Shown: positions 26,104-36,165 of the stretch, in pieces | How positions within the stretch are numbered: position 1 is the first letter of the stretch | How the letters are laid out: the number at the start of each line of letters is the position of its first letter | From: JBMONI01 sp049324575 | GTDB lineage: Bacteria; Omnitrophota; Omnitrophia; Omnitrophales; Aquincolibacteriaceae | Length of the DNA: 64,000 nucleotides | NCBI GenBank assembly: GCA_049324575.1 | Contig: JBMONI010000015.1 | Span: 27,226 to 91,225 of the forward strand | Direction: 5' to 3' | Program-made: the position numbers and the translations under genes | The notes under the pieces: model-generated | The model's input: the letters and a program-made list of their open reading frames with translations, nothing else | The model's database searches: none | What the model was told of the DNA's origin: nothing

Positions 26104-27918
26104 ATGAGACTTAGGATAAGAGTAAGGCCTAGCTTAAAGCCTTTAAAAAGCGTTATAAGGGCGATGTTCCTTCTAACGGCTTTGTTCGTTGCTTCTTCTC
26201 CGTGCAGCTGGGCAGATGCGGGAGTGCTTGAAGACGTTCCTTCCGAGATCGAAGCCTCCGCGGCCACTCCCGAAACAGCGCCTGCCGAGGCCGTTACGGA
26301 CGCGCTTGCGCCCGCACCTACTTCTGAAGAAAGTCCTGTGACAGCCGTTCCTTCTCAGACCGAAGAAACGGCAGTGCCCCAAGAAGCGCCCGTCGAAGAA
26401 GCGCAAGCCGCTCTTCCTTCCGCGCCAGCTCCGGCAAGCGTGCTCTCTCTTCCGGAAAAAAACATCTATGCCGAGGAATTCTTCATGCCGGCGGAGGCTC
26501 GCCTCCGTCAGGACCTTTTTGAAGTCGACGGCTTCTTTTTCATCAAGACCCCGAGCCGCGAGCATGGGACCAATTACTCGATCGTCACAGAGTTCAAAGG
26601 CAACAGCTTAAGGTCGAAATACGTCCGCGGGCTTCTGACCGATGAAGACATCAGAAAGTTCGTCAAAGAAAAACTAAAGACCGCGGATTATGAAGGTGTC
26701 ATGATCCGCCGTCTTTCTGTTCCTTCGGTCCAGCCGGGCGGGAAGGACAGGAATATTTACTGGGTCGGCCACCGCGCTTTCGCGAAAGCCGATGATGCGC
26801 GTTCGCAGATCGCGCTCGTAAAAACGATCGCCGAATCCCAGGGCGCTGATTTTCCCGCCATGGTGGAATCGGCCAACCGTTATGTGCATATGCCGGAGCC
26901 CCCGCCGTCGGCGGTGATCAAACCTCCCGCGCAACAGGCCAAAGAAGAAGCGCTCTTCCTCAAGTGGATGGACCAGCTGGATATCGGTGAAAGTCTTTAC
27001 GGTCCGTTCCAGGGAACGCCGACCGGAGAGCCGATCCTTTGGCAGTCTTTCGGGGAAACGACCTGGCGGCATACTAATTTTGATTCGAAGAATTTCGGGG
27101 AGCAAGTCGGGTACTGGACGAACCGTGTTTCGTTCAAAGGACTCCGCGCACCGATCGCGACCATCGATCCCTATGTCGAGGTCACGGGGGCCATGGAATC
27201 CAGCGGCATTGATTTCAAGGACTATCTTCATCTGATCGGCGGGCTCGAGTGGCGGCCTTTCGAGCGCATGCCGTTCTTCCAGAATTTCCGTCCCTACGGG
27301 CTTCCCCTCCTGATCTGGGTCCGCAATTACCGCTTCTTCGCCCAGTATGAGGTCCGGCGCAATATCAAGGACGAGATCTCGGGAAGCCCTCATCACAATC
27401 TTGTGGTCGGTTTTCAGATCTTCTACGAATGGGGCGTCGACCCTGCGCCGGCGACCGAGCCGCATCCGGACAGCTTGCCGGAATATCTTCGCCGCTATTC
27501 TTGGGGAGAATATTTCGGCGAATATGCTTTTGAGACGACAGGTTTTTCGGCCCAGGAGGATTTCGACGCTTATATCCTCAATTCTTCGCTGATCCTCGGT
27601 TTCAAAACGCCCGGGATCCCGCTGCCGCCCAATCCGATCAACGACAAGCTGGTCTTCATGCCGTACTTCCGTTATGAGCATGTGGACAATCTGCGCTACC
27701 GGATCCCGTATCAGAACCGTAATTTTGTCGGGGTCGGAGTCCGATGGATGCCGTTCAGCAACTGGCGTTATGCGGAAAATGAATGGCTCGCAAAGATCAA
27801 GGTCTTCGGCGAATACGACGGGATCGGCAAAGCCCAATATACCAAGACGGATAATCCTCCTAACGACGTACGCACGGACTGGCGGATCGGTGTGGCCTGG
27901 TCGAGCCGGAGATATTAG
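26104..27918 (+). CDS. Exported protein with Pro/Ala/Glu-rich linker and predicted outer-membrane beta-barrel
   Basis: The 604-residue product starts with a basic N-region and hydrophobic segment AMFLLTALFVASSPCSWA (signal peptide to about residue 37). Residues 40-120 are almost entirely Ala, Pro, Glu, Thr and Ser, a disordered spacer. The rest is mixed, and from about residue 340 shows alternating aromatic/polar strands (FRPYGLPLLIWVRNYRF, LVFMPYFRYEHVDNLRYRI) ending in SSRRY with a terminal aromatic, as in outer-membrane barrels. The C-terminus loosely recalls the NfrA-type surface-protein C-domain; this is weak. It immediately precedes a giant outer-membrane protein gene (4-base gap), so the two probably act together. 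Function unknown. Confidence 0.65.
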   Translation: MRLRIRVRPSLKPLKSVIRAMFLLTALFVASSPCSWADAGVLEDVPSEIEASAATPETAPAEAVTDALAPAPTSEESPVTAVPSQTEETAVPQEAPVEEAQAALPSAPAPASVLSLPEKNIYAEEFFMPAEARLRQDLFEVDGFFFIKTPSREHGTNYSIVTEFKGNSLRSKYVRGLLTDEDIRKFVKEKLKTADYEGVMIRRLSVPSVQPGGKDRNIYWVGHRAFAKADDARSQIALVKTIAESQGADFPAMVESANRYVHMPEPPPSAVIKPPAQQAKEEALFLKWMDQLDIGESLYGPFQGTPTGEPILWQSFGETTWRHTNFDSKNFGEQVGYWTNRVSFKGLRAPIATIDPYVEVTGAMESSGIDFKDYLHLIGGLEWRPFERMPFFQNFRPYGLPLLIWVRNYRFFAQYEVRRNIKDEISGSPHHNLVVGFQIFYEWGVDPAPATEPHPDSLPEYLRRYSWGEYFGEYAFETTGFSAQEDFDAYILNSSLILGFKTPGIPLPPNPINDKLVFMPYFRYEHVDNLRYRIPYQNRNFVGVGVRWMPFSNWRYAENEWLAKIKVFGEYDGIGKAQYTKTDNPPNDVRTDWRIGVAWSSRRY

Positions 27919-27922
27919 ACGC

Positions 27923-30900
27923 ATGCGGATGACCTCTCCAAAAAACAACCGCGTTTTCGGACGAAAAAGGATCCGTCGGGTCTCCTTCGTTGCGGCGGCA
28001 TTCCTTCTTTTGTGCGTATTCTCCATGCCGGCTTGGGCGAATGTTCTCGGCAATGCCAACTTTGAAGAGCCCATTGGCAACGGGACGGCTTCGAACTGGA
28101 ATAGTAGTGCTGGGGTTTCGGCGCCGACGAGGACTTCGGCGGCAGGCGATGTTTATGAAGGCGAATTCGCGCTGAATTTAAATTCGGTAACAGGCCCCTA
28201 TACGTGGCAGCTTTATGATCAGGTCAAACCGGGGGATCGGGTGACCATGCGGGCCTATGGCAAACGTGACGCGGGGGTCATTACCGGCAATGTTCAGATC
28301 GAATTCAAAAAGAAAAGCGCTGACGGAGCCAGTGATTCCTTGCTGGTCTCTTACGAAGATCCCACGCCCATCGGAGCGGGAGCTGCTTTTACGCTTTCTG
28401 AAATTTCGGCGATCGCGCCACCGGATACAAACCGTGTCATTTTCACCCTTGAGACCGCGGGAGCCGGGGATTTCATCTTTGACAGCGTGGTCGGAGAGAT
28501 CAATCCCGCGAAACTCAATTTTACGGCTTCGAAAAATACGGTCGAGGCAGGGGAGCCGGTCCTGATTGCGGCGCGGTTCAGAAATGACGCCGGGACCTCG
28601 TTTAACGATGTCAAGCTGGTGGTGGATGTCCCCGAAGGGTTCTCGGTCAATCACAATACGGTGCAGGTGGACGGGAAAAAAACCGAGGTTCGAAACGGTT
28701 CGATCCTGGTCTCGGTGGGGACGCTGGCTGAAAATCAGACCGTGACCGTGGGATTCATTGCCGTGCCCTCGAGTGCGATCGGGGTCGGCAAAAGTTATAG
28801 TTTTTATGCTCAGGTCCAGGACGGGGCAGGGGCGCTGAATGAAAGGGCGCATTTGCAGATCGGAGTTCGCGCCGACCCCCTTTTCAACGAAGGGACGATC
28901 ATCGGAAAAGTTTTCAACGACCTGAACCAGAACACGGTCCAGGATGAAGGCGAAAAAGGCGTGCCCTTTGTGCGCTTGATCACCGAACAAGGGATCATCG
29001 TCGTGACGGACGAATACGGCCGTTATCATATCCCCGGCGTCATGCCAGGCCGGCATCTTGTGAAGATCGACGCGCATACGCTTCCCGAAGGCACGGCCTT
29101 TATTTCCGAAGAGTCTTTTCTTGTGAAGATCACGGATGGGATCATGGGCAAAGCGAATTTCGCGGTCCTGCTTCCGCCTTCCGACGTGCCGGCCGAATAT
29201 CAGAAAGATCTGACCGTGATGGTGACCCAGGGGGTGGATCTTGCGAAGCCGCGTCTCGAGGTCCAGATCGATCAGGAGATCCTGAAGACCGGTCTTGGGG
29301 TCCTCGAAAAAGATCCGGTTTTCACCTTTTCGACCAATTATCCGGATTTCATCGCACGTTGGTATCTCGAGGTCCGTGACGATATGGGCCGGGAAGTGTG
29401 GACCGGTTATGGGATCGGGCAGCTTCCTTCGGAAGTGCCCTGGGGAGGGATCTCCGAAACGGGAAAATTGGTTGCGCCCGGGATCTATTCGTACCAGCTG
29501 AAGGTCGAAGACGCCCGCGGCCAGCAGGATTGGACGCCGCTCAAGTTCCTTCGGGTCATTTCCAAACAGGACAGTTCGGCCCGCGAGCACATGCAGGTCG
29601 AGATCCCGCCGATCGGGGACTTCAATCTTTTCAAGGACGGCCAGCAATCTATTCCGCTGGTCGCCAAACCGACGATCCGCGTGATGGGCAACACGTCGGC
29701 CAAGAACGCTGTGAAAGTGAACGGCTATCCGGTCCCGGTGGATCCCGAGACGGGAAGATTCCAGACCGAGTTCTATACCCAGCCCGGGGATCGCGATATC
29801 ATCGTGACGACGACCGATCCCGAAGGCGAATCGACCTCCTACCATAAACAGATCACGGTGAAGGACAGCATGTTCTTTATGGTGGCTTTGGGGGAAGAGC
29901 AGCTTGGGATCAATATGGCGAAAGGGGCTCTCAATGTGGTGGGGCAGGACGAGCAGTATCGCGACGGGTTCTACCAGGACGGGAAGATGGCCTATCATCT
30001 GATCGGGAAAGTGAAGGGGAAATTCCTCGTTCGATCGCACCTGGATACCGGAGACGAGCGTCCGGGGCTTTTCACGAATATGGACCCGGACGATTACTAT
30101 CCGGTCTACGGCGACGGTTCGGTCCGCGATTATGAAGGCCAGGACACGCAAGGCCGGCTTTTCCTGGTCGTGGAATTCGACCGTTCTTATGTGAAGTGGG
30201 GCAGTTACGAAACGGACTTTAACGATACCGAGCTTTCTTCTTTTGAACGGACCCTTTCGGGATTCAAGTTCAATTATGAATCTTTGAAACGGACGATCTA
30301 CGGCGATCCCAAAAGCGGGGTCAAAGGCTTTATCGCCGAAGCGCAGTACCGTCCCGAACACAATGAATTCGCGGCGACGGGCGGGACGCTTTATTACCTG
30401 AGGCGCCAGAACGTGCTGGAAGGGAGTGAGAAGATCCGCGTCGAGATCCGCGACAAGATCCAGGATATCCAGCTCGACAGCTATGAGTTGAAAGAAGGGA
30501 TCGATTACGAGATTGATTACGACCAGGGCCGGATCCTCCTTTCGAAACCGCTTTCCTCGGTGGCGGCCAGCGATCATCTTGTTTCGCTCGACATTCTGGA
30601 CGGGAATCCCGTGTATCTCGTCGTCGATTATGAGTACGATGCGGGATTCAACGAGAACGCGAACGGGAATGCCGGCGTCCGGGCCTTTACGCATTTGGGA
30701 GATCACGTGAAACTGGGCGTGACGGGGGTCGAAGAAAAAAGGCCGGAAGGGGATTACGACTTGCGGGGCGTCGATGCGACCTTCAAATTCGGCCGCCGGA
30801 CGAAGATCGTGACCGAATATGCCGAAACCATGCTCCGGCAGACCAACCAGTCGGTTTCCTATAACGGAGGCTTGAGTTTCGCGGATCTCGGGTCGGTTCG

Positions 30901-32554
30901 CGGGATGAATACGCGGCCGCGTGAGAATGCTTATCTTGTTAAAGGCGAATCCACGCCCACCGATCATCTCGATGTTTCCGCTTACCTGCAGGCCGTCGAG
31001 CCGGGGTTTTCGACCGCGAGGATCCGGAGCCAGGAAGGGACGAAAAAATATGGGTTGGCCCTCCGCTATAAGCTGACCCGCGATTGGGATGTGCGATATC
31101 GCTGGGACCACAACGAACTGGCCGACCAGCTTTTGCCGGTGGCCCAGAACAGTATCCGGTCCTCCTACGAGAAGCTCCGGAGCCAGCTTTTCCAGACAAC
31201 CTATGATGACGGAAAGTATGTCGCGCAGGCTGAATATCGCTACAACTTTACGGATAATCCGGAGACCTTGAACAACCTGACGGCGGATCTCATTTCGGAG
31301 TTCCCGAACCGGGGGCTTATCGGCGCCAAAGTGGGTTATCGGGTCAATGATCGCTTGCTGCCTTATATCCGCGCTCAGGCTTCGATCCAGGGCGATGAGA
31401 ACCGGAGCCAGCCGAACAATCAGTTCGGCGGAGGGATCCGCTATGAGGTGACGAAGAACGTCTACGCTTATATCGAACAAATGATCGGTAATATCGGGGA
31501 TTCCACGAATTTCGGTATCGAGCAGTACCAGGATAACGGCGCGCGGCATTACGCGAACCTGCGCTCCCGCGATCGAGGGATCGGCTCCCGGACGCTGGCG
31601 ACCGCGGTGGGTTCGTCGATGCCGCTGGGAACGAATTCCAGGTTCTATTCCGAGCGCGAGACCTCGACCTTTTCGTCCGAAGAAGGCTATGCGGATATCC
31701 TTGGTTATACGGGAAAGATCCATCAACGTTGGGATTACCATATCAAATATGAGCGCCGCCATCTCAAGAACGCGGCGACCCGGCTCATGGATGTCAGCGC
31801 TGCCGATTCGCTCATCCGCGCGAATTCCTTCAGTTCGGTCTCGGGGTCTTTGGCGTATCAGGACGGGAAGAGGCTCAAGGCGCGGATTTATCTGGAAGGG
31901 CGCCAGGATACCGATGTGCCGAATCTTTGGCAGATCGTTCAGCGCTATTTCCTGGATTACAAGATCACGCGGGATTGGAGTTTCCTCGGCAATTACAATT
32001 ACGGCACGAGCCGTTTCACCGACCCCGATGATCTGACAGCCGATTTTACGGAATTCAACGTGGGTTTTGCTTACCGGCCGGTCGACCATGACCGTTTCAA
32101 CTGGCTTGCCCGCTATACGTACCTTCGGGACATCGCCAATGACGCCCAGCTTCTCGAAGGGATCGATATCGATCACATCGCGCACATCCTCGCGACCGAC
32201 TATGTCTTCGAGCTCAACCGCTATCTCGGATTTGTCCAGAAACTGGCTTACAAGAACTCCCTTCTCGAAACCTCGATCGCCGATGATGGGCGTCTGCATT
32301 CTTTCCTGTGGGCGAACCGGGTCAATTTTCACGTGACCCGCAAATGGGACCTGGCGCTGGAATACCGCACCCTCTATCAGATGGGGCTTGCGGATGCGAT
32401 CGAAAGCGGCGCGCTCATGGAAGTAGACCGGGAGATCTACGATTATGTGCGGCTGGGGGCCGGTTATAATTTCTCCGACCTCGATGACGATCTCCGGAGC
32501 GATAACGACTTTACGAGCCACGGTCCGTTTGTCCGCATGACGGGCAAATTCTAG
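27923..32554 (+). CDS. Giant multidomain outer-membrane/surface protein (about 1543 residues)
   Basis: A signal peptide ends at PAWA (about residue 39). An N-terminal module (NVLGNANFEEP onward) resembles a jelly-roll carbohydrate-binding domain. Residues about 195-300 resemble a DUF11/Ig-like repeat (SKNTVEAGEPVLIAARFRN). Around 320-400 GKVFNDLNQNTVQDEGEKGV is an SdrD-B-like calcium-binding fold with DEYGRYHIPGVMPGRH. At 490-530 WTGYGIGQLPSEVPWGG and APGIYSYQLKVED look like a FlgD-type Ig domain. From about 640 to the end long amphipathic strands fit a large beta-barrel ending in RMTGKF with terminal Phe. Start 27923 is chosen for the signal peptide; ATG 27929 is an alternative. Surface polymer binding or export is inferred only. 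Confidence 0.75.
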   Translation: MRMTSPKNNRVFGRKRIRRVSFVAAAFLLLCVFSMPAWANVLGNANFEEPIGNGTASNWNSSAGVSAPTRTSAAGDVYEGEFALNLNSVTGPYTWQLYDQVKPGDRVTMRAYGKRDAGVITGNVQIEFKKKSADGASDSLLVSYEDPTPIGAGAAFTLSEISAIAPPDTNRVIFTLETAGAGDFIFDSVVGEINPAKLNFTASKNTVEAGEPVLIAARFRNDAGTSFNDVKLVVDVPEGFSVNHNTVQVDGKKTEVRNGSILVSVGTLAENQTVTVGFIAVPSSAIGVGKSYSFYAQVQDGAGALNERAHLQIGVRADPLFNEGTIIGKVFNDLNQNTVQDEGEKGVPFVRLITEQGIIVVTDEYGRYHIPGVMPGRHLVKIDAHTLPEGTAFISEESFLVKITDGIMGKANFAVLLPPSDVPAEYQKDLTVMVTQGVDLAKPRLEVQIDQEILKTGLGVLEKDPVFTFSTNYPDFIARWYLEVRDDMGREVWTGYGIGQLPSEVPWGGISETGKLVAPGIYSYQLKVEDARGQQDWTPLKFLRVISKQDSSAREHMQVEIPPIGDFNLFKDGQQSIPLVAKPTIRVMGNTSAKNAVKVNGYPVPVDPETGRFQTEFYTQPGDRDIIVTTTDPEGESTSYHKQITVKDSMFFMVALGEEQLGINMAKGALNVVGQDEQYRDGFYQDGKMAYHLIGKVKGKFLVRSHLDTGDERPGLFTNMDPDDYYPVYGDGSVRDYEGQDTQGRLFLVVEFDRSYVKWGSYETDFNDTELSSFERTLSGFKFNYESLKRTIYGDPKSGVKGFIAEAQYRPEHNEFAATGGTLYYLRRQNVLEGSEKIRVEIRDKIQDIQLDSYELKEGIDYEIDYDQGRILLSKPLSSVAASDHLVSLDILDGNPVYLVVDYEYDAGFNENANGNAGVRAFTHLGDHVKLGVTGVEEKRPEGDYDLRGVDATFKFGRRTKIVTEYAETMLRQTNQSVSYNGGLSFADLGSVRGMNTRPRENAYLVKGESTPTDHLDVSAYLQAVEPGFSTARIRSQEGTKKYGLALRYKLTRDWDVRYRWDHNELADQLLPVAQNSIRSSYEKLRSQLFQTTYDDGKYVAQAEYRYNFTDNPETLNNLTADLISEFPNRGLIGAKVGYRVNDRLLPYIRAQASIQGDENRSQPNNQFGGGIRYEVTKNVYAYIEQMIGNIGDSTNFGIEQYQDNGARHYANLRSRDRGIGSRTLATAVGSSMPLGTNSRFYSERETSTFSSEEGYADILGYTGKIHQRWDYHIKYERRHLKNAATRLMDVSAADSLIRANSFSSVSGSLAYQDGKRLKARIYLEGRQDTDVPNLWQIVQRYFLDYKITRDWSFLGNYNYGTSRFTDPDDLTADFTEFNVGFAYRPVDHDRFNWLARYTYLRDIANDAQLLEGIDIDHIAHILATDYVFELNRYLGFVQKLAYKNSLLETSIADDGRLHSFLWANRVNFHVTRKWDLALEYRTLYQMGLADAIESGALMEVDREIYDYVRLGAGYNFSDLDDDLRSDNDFTSHGPFVRMTGKF

Positions 32555-32666
32555 CCTTCTCTTCGGCCTTCTCTGCTTGACCTTTCAGCGTTCGCTTCTT
32601 GTTGTATACTATGAAGTTTAAAGTCCGAAAAAGCAGTTTCTGTTTTGGGCCGTAACCGGAGGCAAG

Positions 32667-35444
32667 GTGGACGCGATCGTTCTCAAGGGTGTCCGCACCC
32701 ATAATCTTAAGAATTTCGACCTCAAACTCGAGCATCGAAAGCTGTATGCCGTGACCGGGGTTTCCGGTTCCGGGAAATCCTCCCTGGCTTTTGATACGCT
32801 CTATGCGGAAGGCCAACGCCGCTATGTCGAATCGCTTTCGGCCTATGCGCGGCAGTTTCTCGAACGCATGGAAAGACCCGAGGTGGAATCCGTTTCGGGG
32901 ATCCTGCCCGCGATCGCAATCGAAGCCAAGAACGCGATCACGAATGCCCGTTCGACGGTCGGGACCCAGACCGAGATCAACGATTATCTGCGTGTGCTTT
33001 TTTCAAGGATCGCGCGGGGGGTGTGTCCGTGCGGCGGAGAAGTCCGGCGTTTGACGCCGATCGCGGTAGCGGATCATTTGATCGCAAAGCAGGCGGGGCG
33101 GGAGGCCCTGATCCTCTTTCGGGTTGCCTTGGCCGCCAAGGCGTCAGCTTATCTTCGTGAAGCGCTCCGCGAACTCGAACGACAGGGGTTCTCGGAGCTT
33201 TACACGGAAGGCCGTCTGGTGGGCACGGAAGAACTGCTGGGATCCCGGAAAAAACACGAGGATCTTTATCCCAAGGTGGACCGGCTTGTGCTCGAACCGG
33301 GGGCGCGAACGCGTCTCGTGGACTCCATCGAAACCGCTATGCGGTTCGGACGGGAGGAATTCCAGGTCGCTTTCGGGAAGACGCTTTTAGCGTTTGGCCC
33401 CGGCCTCCGGTGCTTGGATTGCGGAAAAACCTTCCGGGAACCTTCGCCGAATTTATTTTCTTTCAATAGCCCTTTGGGAGCTTGTCCTTCATGTCAAGGG
33501 TTCGGCCGGACGATCACGATCGACGGGGACCTCGTCGTGCCGGATACCGGGAAGTCGCTGCTGGAGGGGGCGATCGAGCCGTGGACCAAGCCGAGTGCGA
33601 CCTGGGAGTATCAGCAAATGCTGAAATTTTGCCGGCGTCGGAAGATCCCGGTCCATCAACCCTGGAAAACCCTTGCGGCGAGACACCGGAAAGCGGTTCT
33701 GGAGGGGATCCAGGGAGATGATTACTTCAGCGTATCCGAATTTTTCCGCTATCTTGAGAAAAAAACCTACAAAATGCATGTTCGAGTCTTTCTGAGCAGA
33801 TACCGCGGCTATATTCCCTGCAAGGAGTGCGGTGGCAGCCGGCTCAAGTCGGAGGCGCTTTGTTTCCGGATCGGCGGGCGCTCGATCGCGGATCTCCAGG
33901 AGATGAGTATCGGGGAGCTTCAGGATTTTTTTAAAGCCTACTCGCTCAGCAGCGAAGAGCGGGCTTTAGTGGAATCCGTTTATGCGGACCTCGCGCGGAG
34001 GATCCGCTTTTTGAACGATGTCGGACTCGGTTATCTGACCCTGGCGCGCACTTCGCGCACGCTTTCGGGAGGCGAAGTTCAGAGGATCCATCTGGCGGCT
34101 TCCCTTGGCTCGGCCCTGGTCGATACGCTCTATGTGCTCGATGAGCCGAGCATCGGACTTCATGAACGCGACAACGGTCTTCTAATCGCTTTGTTGCGGG
34201 AACTCCGCGACCTCGGGAATACGGTGGTCGTGGTCGAACACGACCGGGCGATGATCGAAGCCGCGGAAGAGGTTCTGGACCTCGGGCCCGGGGGCGGCGA
34301 GCAGGGGGGGCAGCTCGTTTTTCAGGGAACGGTCGAAGGGCTTCGGGCCTGCGCCCGGTCGGTCACTGGGCAGTATTTGAGCCGGGAAAAAGAGGTCGGT
34401 CGAACAGGCGGAAAACGGGCCGAAACGGCTGACTGGCTTGAGATCCTCGGGGCTTCGGAGCATAACCTCAAGAATATTTCCGTGAAGATTCCTTTGGGTC
34501 AGTTCGTCGTTATTACGGGGGTTTCGGGGTCCGGGAAAAGCACGCTCTTGTATGAGATCCTTTACCGTAATTATCTGCGCATGAAAGGGCAAGGGGTGCA
34601 GGATGTGGGCAAGGTTGGCGAGATCCGCGGGCTTGAGAAACTGGACGAGGTGATCCTGGTCGATCAAACACCGATCGGAAGATCAGCGCGTTCGAATCCG
34701 GCGACTTATATTCAGGCCTATGATGAGATCCGTAAAGCGTTCGCGAGGACCCCGGATGCAAAACGGCTCGGTTTCGAGGCGCGGCATTTCTCGTTCAATG
34801 TGGACGGAGGACGCTGTGAATCCTGTAAAGGGGACGGCAGGATCAAAGTCGAAATGCATTTTTTGGCGGATATTTTCATTCCCTGTGAAGCTTGCCAGGG
34901 ACGCCGGTTTAAGAAGGAGATCTTTGAGGTGCGTTACCAAGGGCGGACGATCGACGATGTTCTCCGGATGACCGTTGACGAAGCGCTTGGGCATTTTGCC
35001 GAGGAGCCGCGGGTTGCTGAAAAACTGGTTTTGCTTGAAAAGGCCGGCCTTGGCTATTTAAGGCTTGGCCAGCCGTCCCCCGATCTTTCGGGAGGCGAAG
35101 CTCAGCGGTTGAAACTTGCCGCTGAGATCGAAGAAAAACGCGGGAACCGGTGCCTTTATCTTTTTGACGAGCCGACGACCGGCCTCCACTATGACGATAT
35201 CCGGTATTTGATGCGTTCGTTCGAGACGCTTCTCGACCGGGGGCATTCTCTGGTGGTGATCGAACACAATATGGAAGTGATCCGCCTGGCGGATTACCTC
35301 ATCGACCTGGGACCGGAGGGGGGCGCGGCGGGCGGCGAGGTGATCTATGAAGGACCGCTTCAAGGAATTGCGGAAAATAGCCGTTCCCATACAGGACGCT
35401 ATTTGAAGGCGATCTTCCAGCGGGACGGCTTTCCGGGGGTTTGA
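32667..35444 (+). CDS. uvrA: Excinuclease ABC subunit A
   Basis: UvrA is the damage-recognising ATPase of nucleotide excision repair. The 925-residue protein has two ABC ATPase halves: VTGVSGSGKSSLAFDTLYAE (residues about 29-48) and VITGVSGSGKSTLLYEILYR, with signatures LSGGEVQRIHLAASLG and LSGGEAQRLKLA. Zinc sites are visible as CLDCGKTFREPSPNLF with CPSC, and CESCKGDGRIKVEMHF with CEACQGRRF. The GTG start at 32667 is preceded by GGAGGCAAG. Length is normal. A TATACT upstream at about 32606 may be its -10, but the -35 is poor. Confidence 0.96.
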   Translation: MDAIVLKGVRTHNLKNFDLKLEHRKLYAVTGVSGSGKSSLAFDTLYAEGQRRYVESLSAYARQFLERMERPEVESVSGILPAIAIEAKNAITNARSTVGTQTEINDYLRVLFSRIARGVCPCGGEVRRLTPIAVADHLIAKQAGREALILFRVALAAKASAYLREALRELERQGFSELYTEGRLVGTEELLGSRKKHEDLYPKVDRLVLEPGARTRLVDSIETAMRFGREEFQVAFGKTLLAFGPGLRCLDCGKTFREPSPNLFSFNSPLGACPSCQGFGRTITIDGDLVVPDTGKSLLEGAIEPWTKPSATWEYQQMLKFCRRRKIPVHQPWKTLAARHRKAVLEGIQGDDYFSVSEFFRYLEKKTYKMHVRVFLSRYRGYIPCKECGGSRLKSEALCFRIGGRSIADLQEMSIGELQDFFKAYSLSSEERALVESVYADLARRIRFLNDVGLGYLTLARTSRTLSGGEVQRIHLAASLGSALVDTLYVLDEPSIGLHERDNGLLIALLRELRDLGNTVVVVEHDRAMIEAAEEVLDLGPGGGEQGGQLVFQGTVEGLRACARSVTGQYLSREKEVGRTGGKRAETADWLEILGASEHNLKNISVKIPLGQFVVITGVSGSGKSTLLYEILYRNYLRMKGQGVQDVGKVGEIRGLEKLDEVILVDQTPIGRSARSNPATYIQAYDEIRKAFARTPDAKRLGFEARHFSFNVDGGRCESCKGDGRIKVEMHFLADIFIPCEACQGRRFKKEIFEVRYQGRTIDDVLRMTVDEALGHFAEEPRVAEKLVLLEKAGLGYLRLGQPSPDLSGGEAQRLKLAAEIEEKRGNRCLYLFDEPTTGLHYDDIRYLMRSFETLLDRGHSLVVIEHNMEVIRLADYLIDLGPEGGAAGGEVIYEGPLQGIAENSRSHTGRYLKAIFQRDGFPGV

Positions 35445-35482
35445 ATGCGGCCGCCGGAAGGGGTATATTTTTCTATAAGACA

Positions 35483-36067
35483 ATGAAAGAAAAAACATCA
35501 AACTTCAGGCTTGGGATCGTGGTCCTCGTGGCGGCCGGACTTCTCCAAATCGCTCCGATCCGGCGCGAGGAAGATGCGATTCGAAAGACCCAGACGGATC
35601 CGATCGCTTATAAGAAAAAAATGGAAGAGATCAAAGATGGGGAGAAGGGCGCTCCGGCTCCGCCTATGGAATTCTACGATAAACGCACCTTCCTGACCGA
35701 GCCTCCCGTCGAAAAAGAGAAAAAAGAGGAACCCTTGGACCGCCTGCCCCGTCCGGATGAACCTATTCCCGAAGATTTCGGGAATTGGGAAGAGGACCTT
35801 TGGTGGCAAGAGGACGTGAATTGGGAAGCGGAAGATTGGCAGGCTCCGGCGGAGCAGGACGAAGCGCTTTGGGACGGAGGCGAAAATTGGGGATCGTACG
35901 GAGCGGGGGAAGATTTGTCTTCGCAAGTGGAAGGAATGGAAGATGAGACCGGACCTGCCGCGGCCGAGGGGGAACCCCTGGGGCCTGAGGAGATTTCGGA
36001 GGAGGCTTGGTGGGAAGCGGATAGCCCATCGGCCTCTAAGGCTGGAGCCGAAGAATTCACGTGGTGA
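35483..36067 (+). CDS. Membrane-anchored acidic, tryptophan-rich protein
   Basis: The 194-residue product has a short basic N-terminus, one hydrophobic segment (about 10-24, LGIVVLVAAGLLQIA) and then a mostly extracytoplasmic, low-complexity tail. Residues 26-55 are charged, a Pro-rich stretch follows, and from about 95 the chain is dominated by Glu/Asp with regularly placed Trp (GNWEEDLWWQEDVNWEAEDW and on), ending EEFTW. I recognise no family. A second protein with the same plan begins at 63804. It lies between uvrA and an FtsH-like protease; a short gap and an orphan TATAAT (36099-36104) before the protease leave cotranscription open. The low-complexity tail suggests a binding or tethering segment rather than an enzyme. 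Confidence 0.7.
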   Translation: MKEKTSNFRLGIVVLVAAGLLQIAPIRREEDAIRKTQTDPIAYKKKMEEIKDGEKGAPAPPMEFYDKRTFLTEPPVEKEKKEEPLDRLPRPDEPIPEDFGNWEEDLWWQEDVNWEAEDWQAPAEQDEALWDGGENWGSYGAGEDLSSQVEGMEDETGPAAAEGEPLGPEEISEEAWWEADSPSASKAGAEEFTW

Positions 36068-36165
36068 AAATAATCTATAAAACCTGAGCGCTTAAAGCTA
36101 TAATGTCCGGACTTTTGCCTGCCTCTGGGAACCCGGGCTGAGGCAATAAAGGAGCATCTCAAATC

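Noticed and set aside
26674..28080. Long antisense frame opposite the linker-barrel gene
   Set aside because: Same reasoning: shadow of a GC-rich coding gene, Arg-rich translation without motifs.
28178..32521. Very long antisense frame (about 1447 codons) opposite the giant outer-membrane gene
   Set aside because: It is a codon-bias shadow: low-complexity basic translation, no ribosome binding site, no recognisable domains, and it lies wholly opposite a gene with signal peptide and domain structure.
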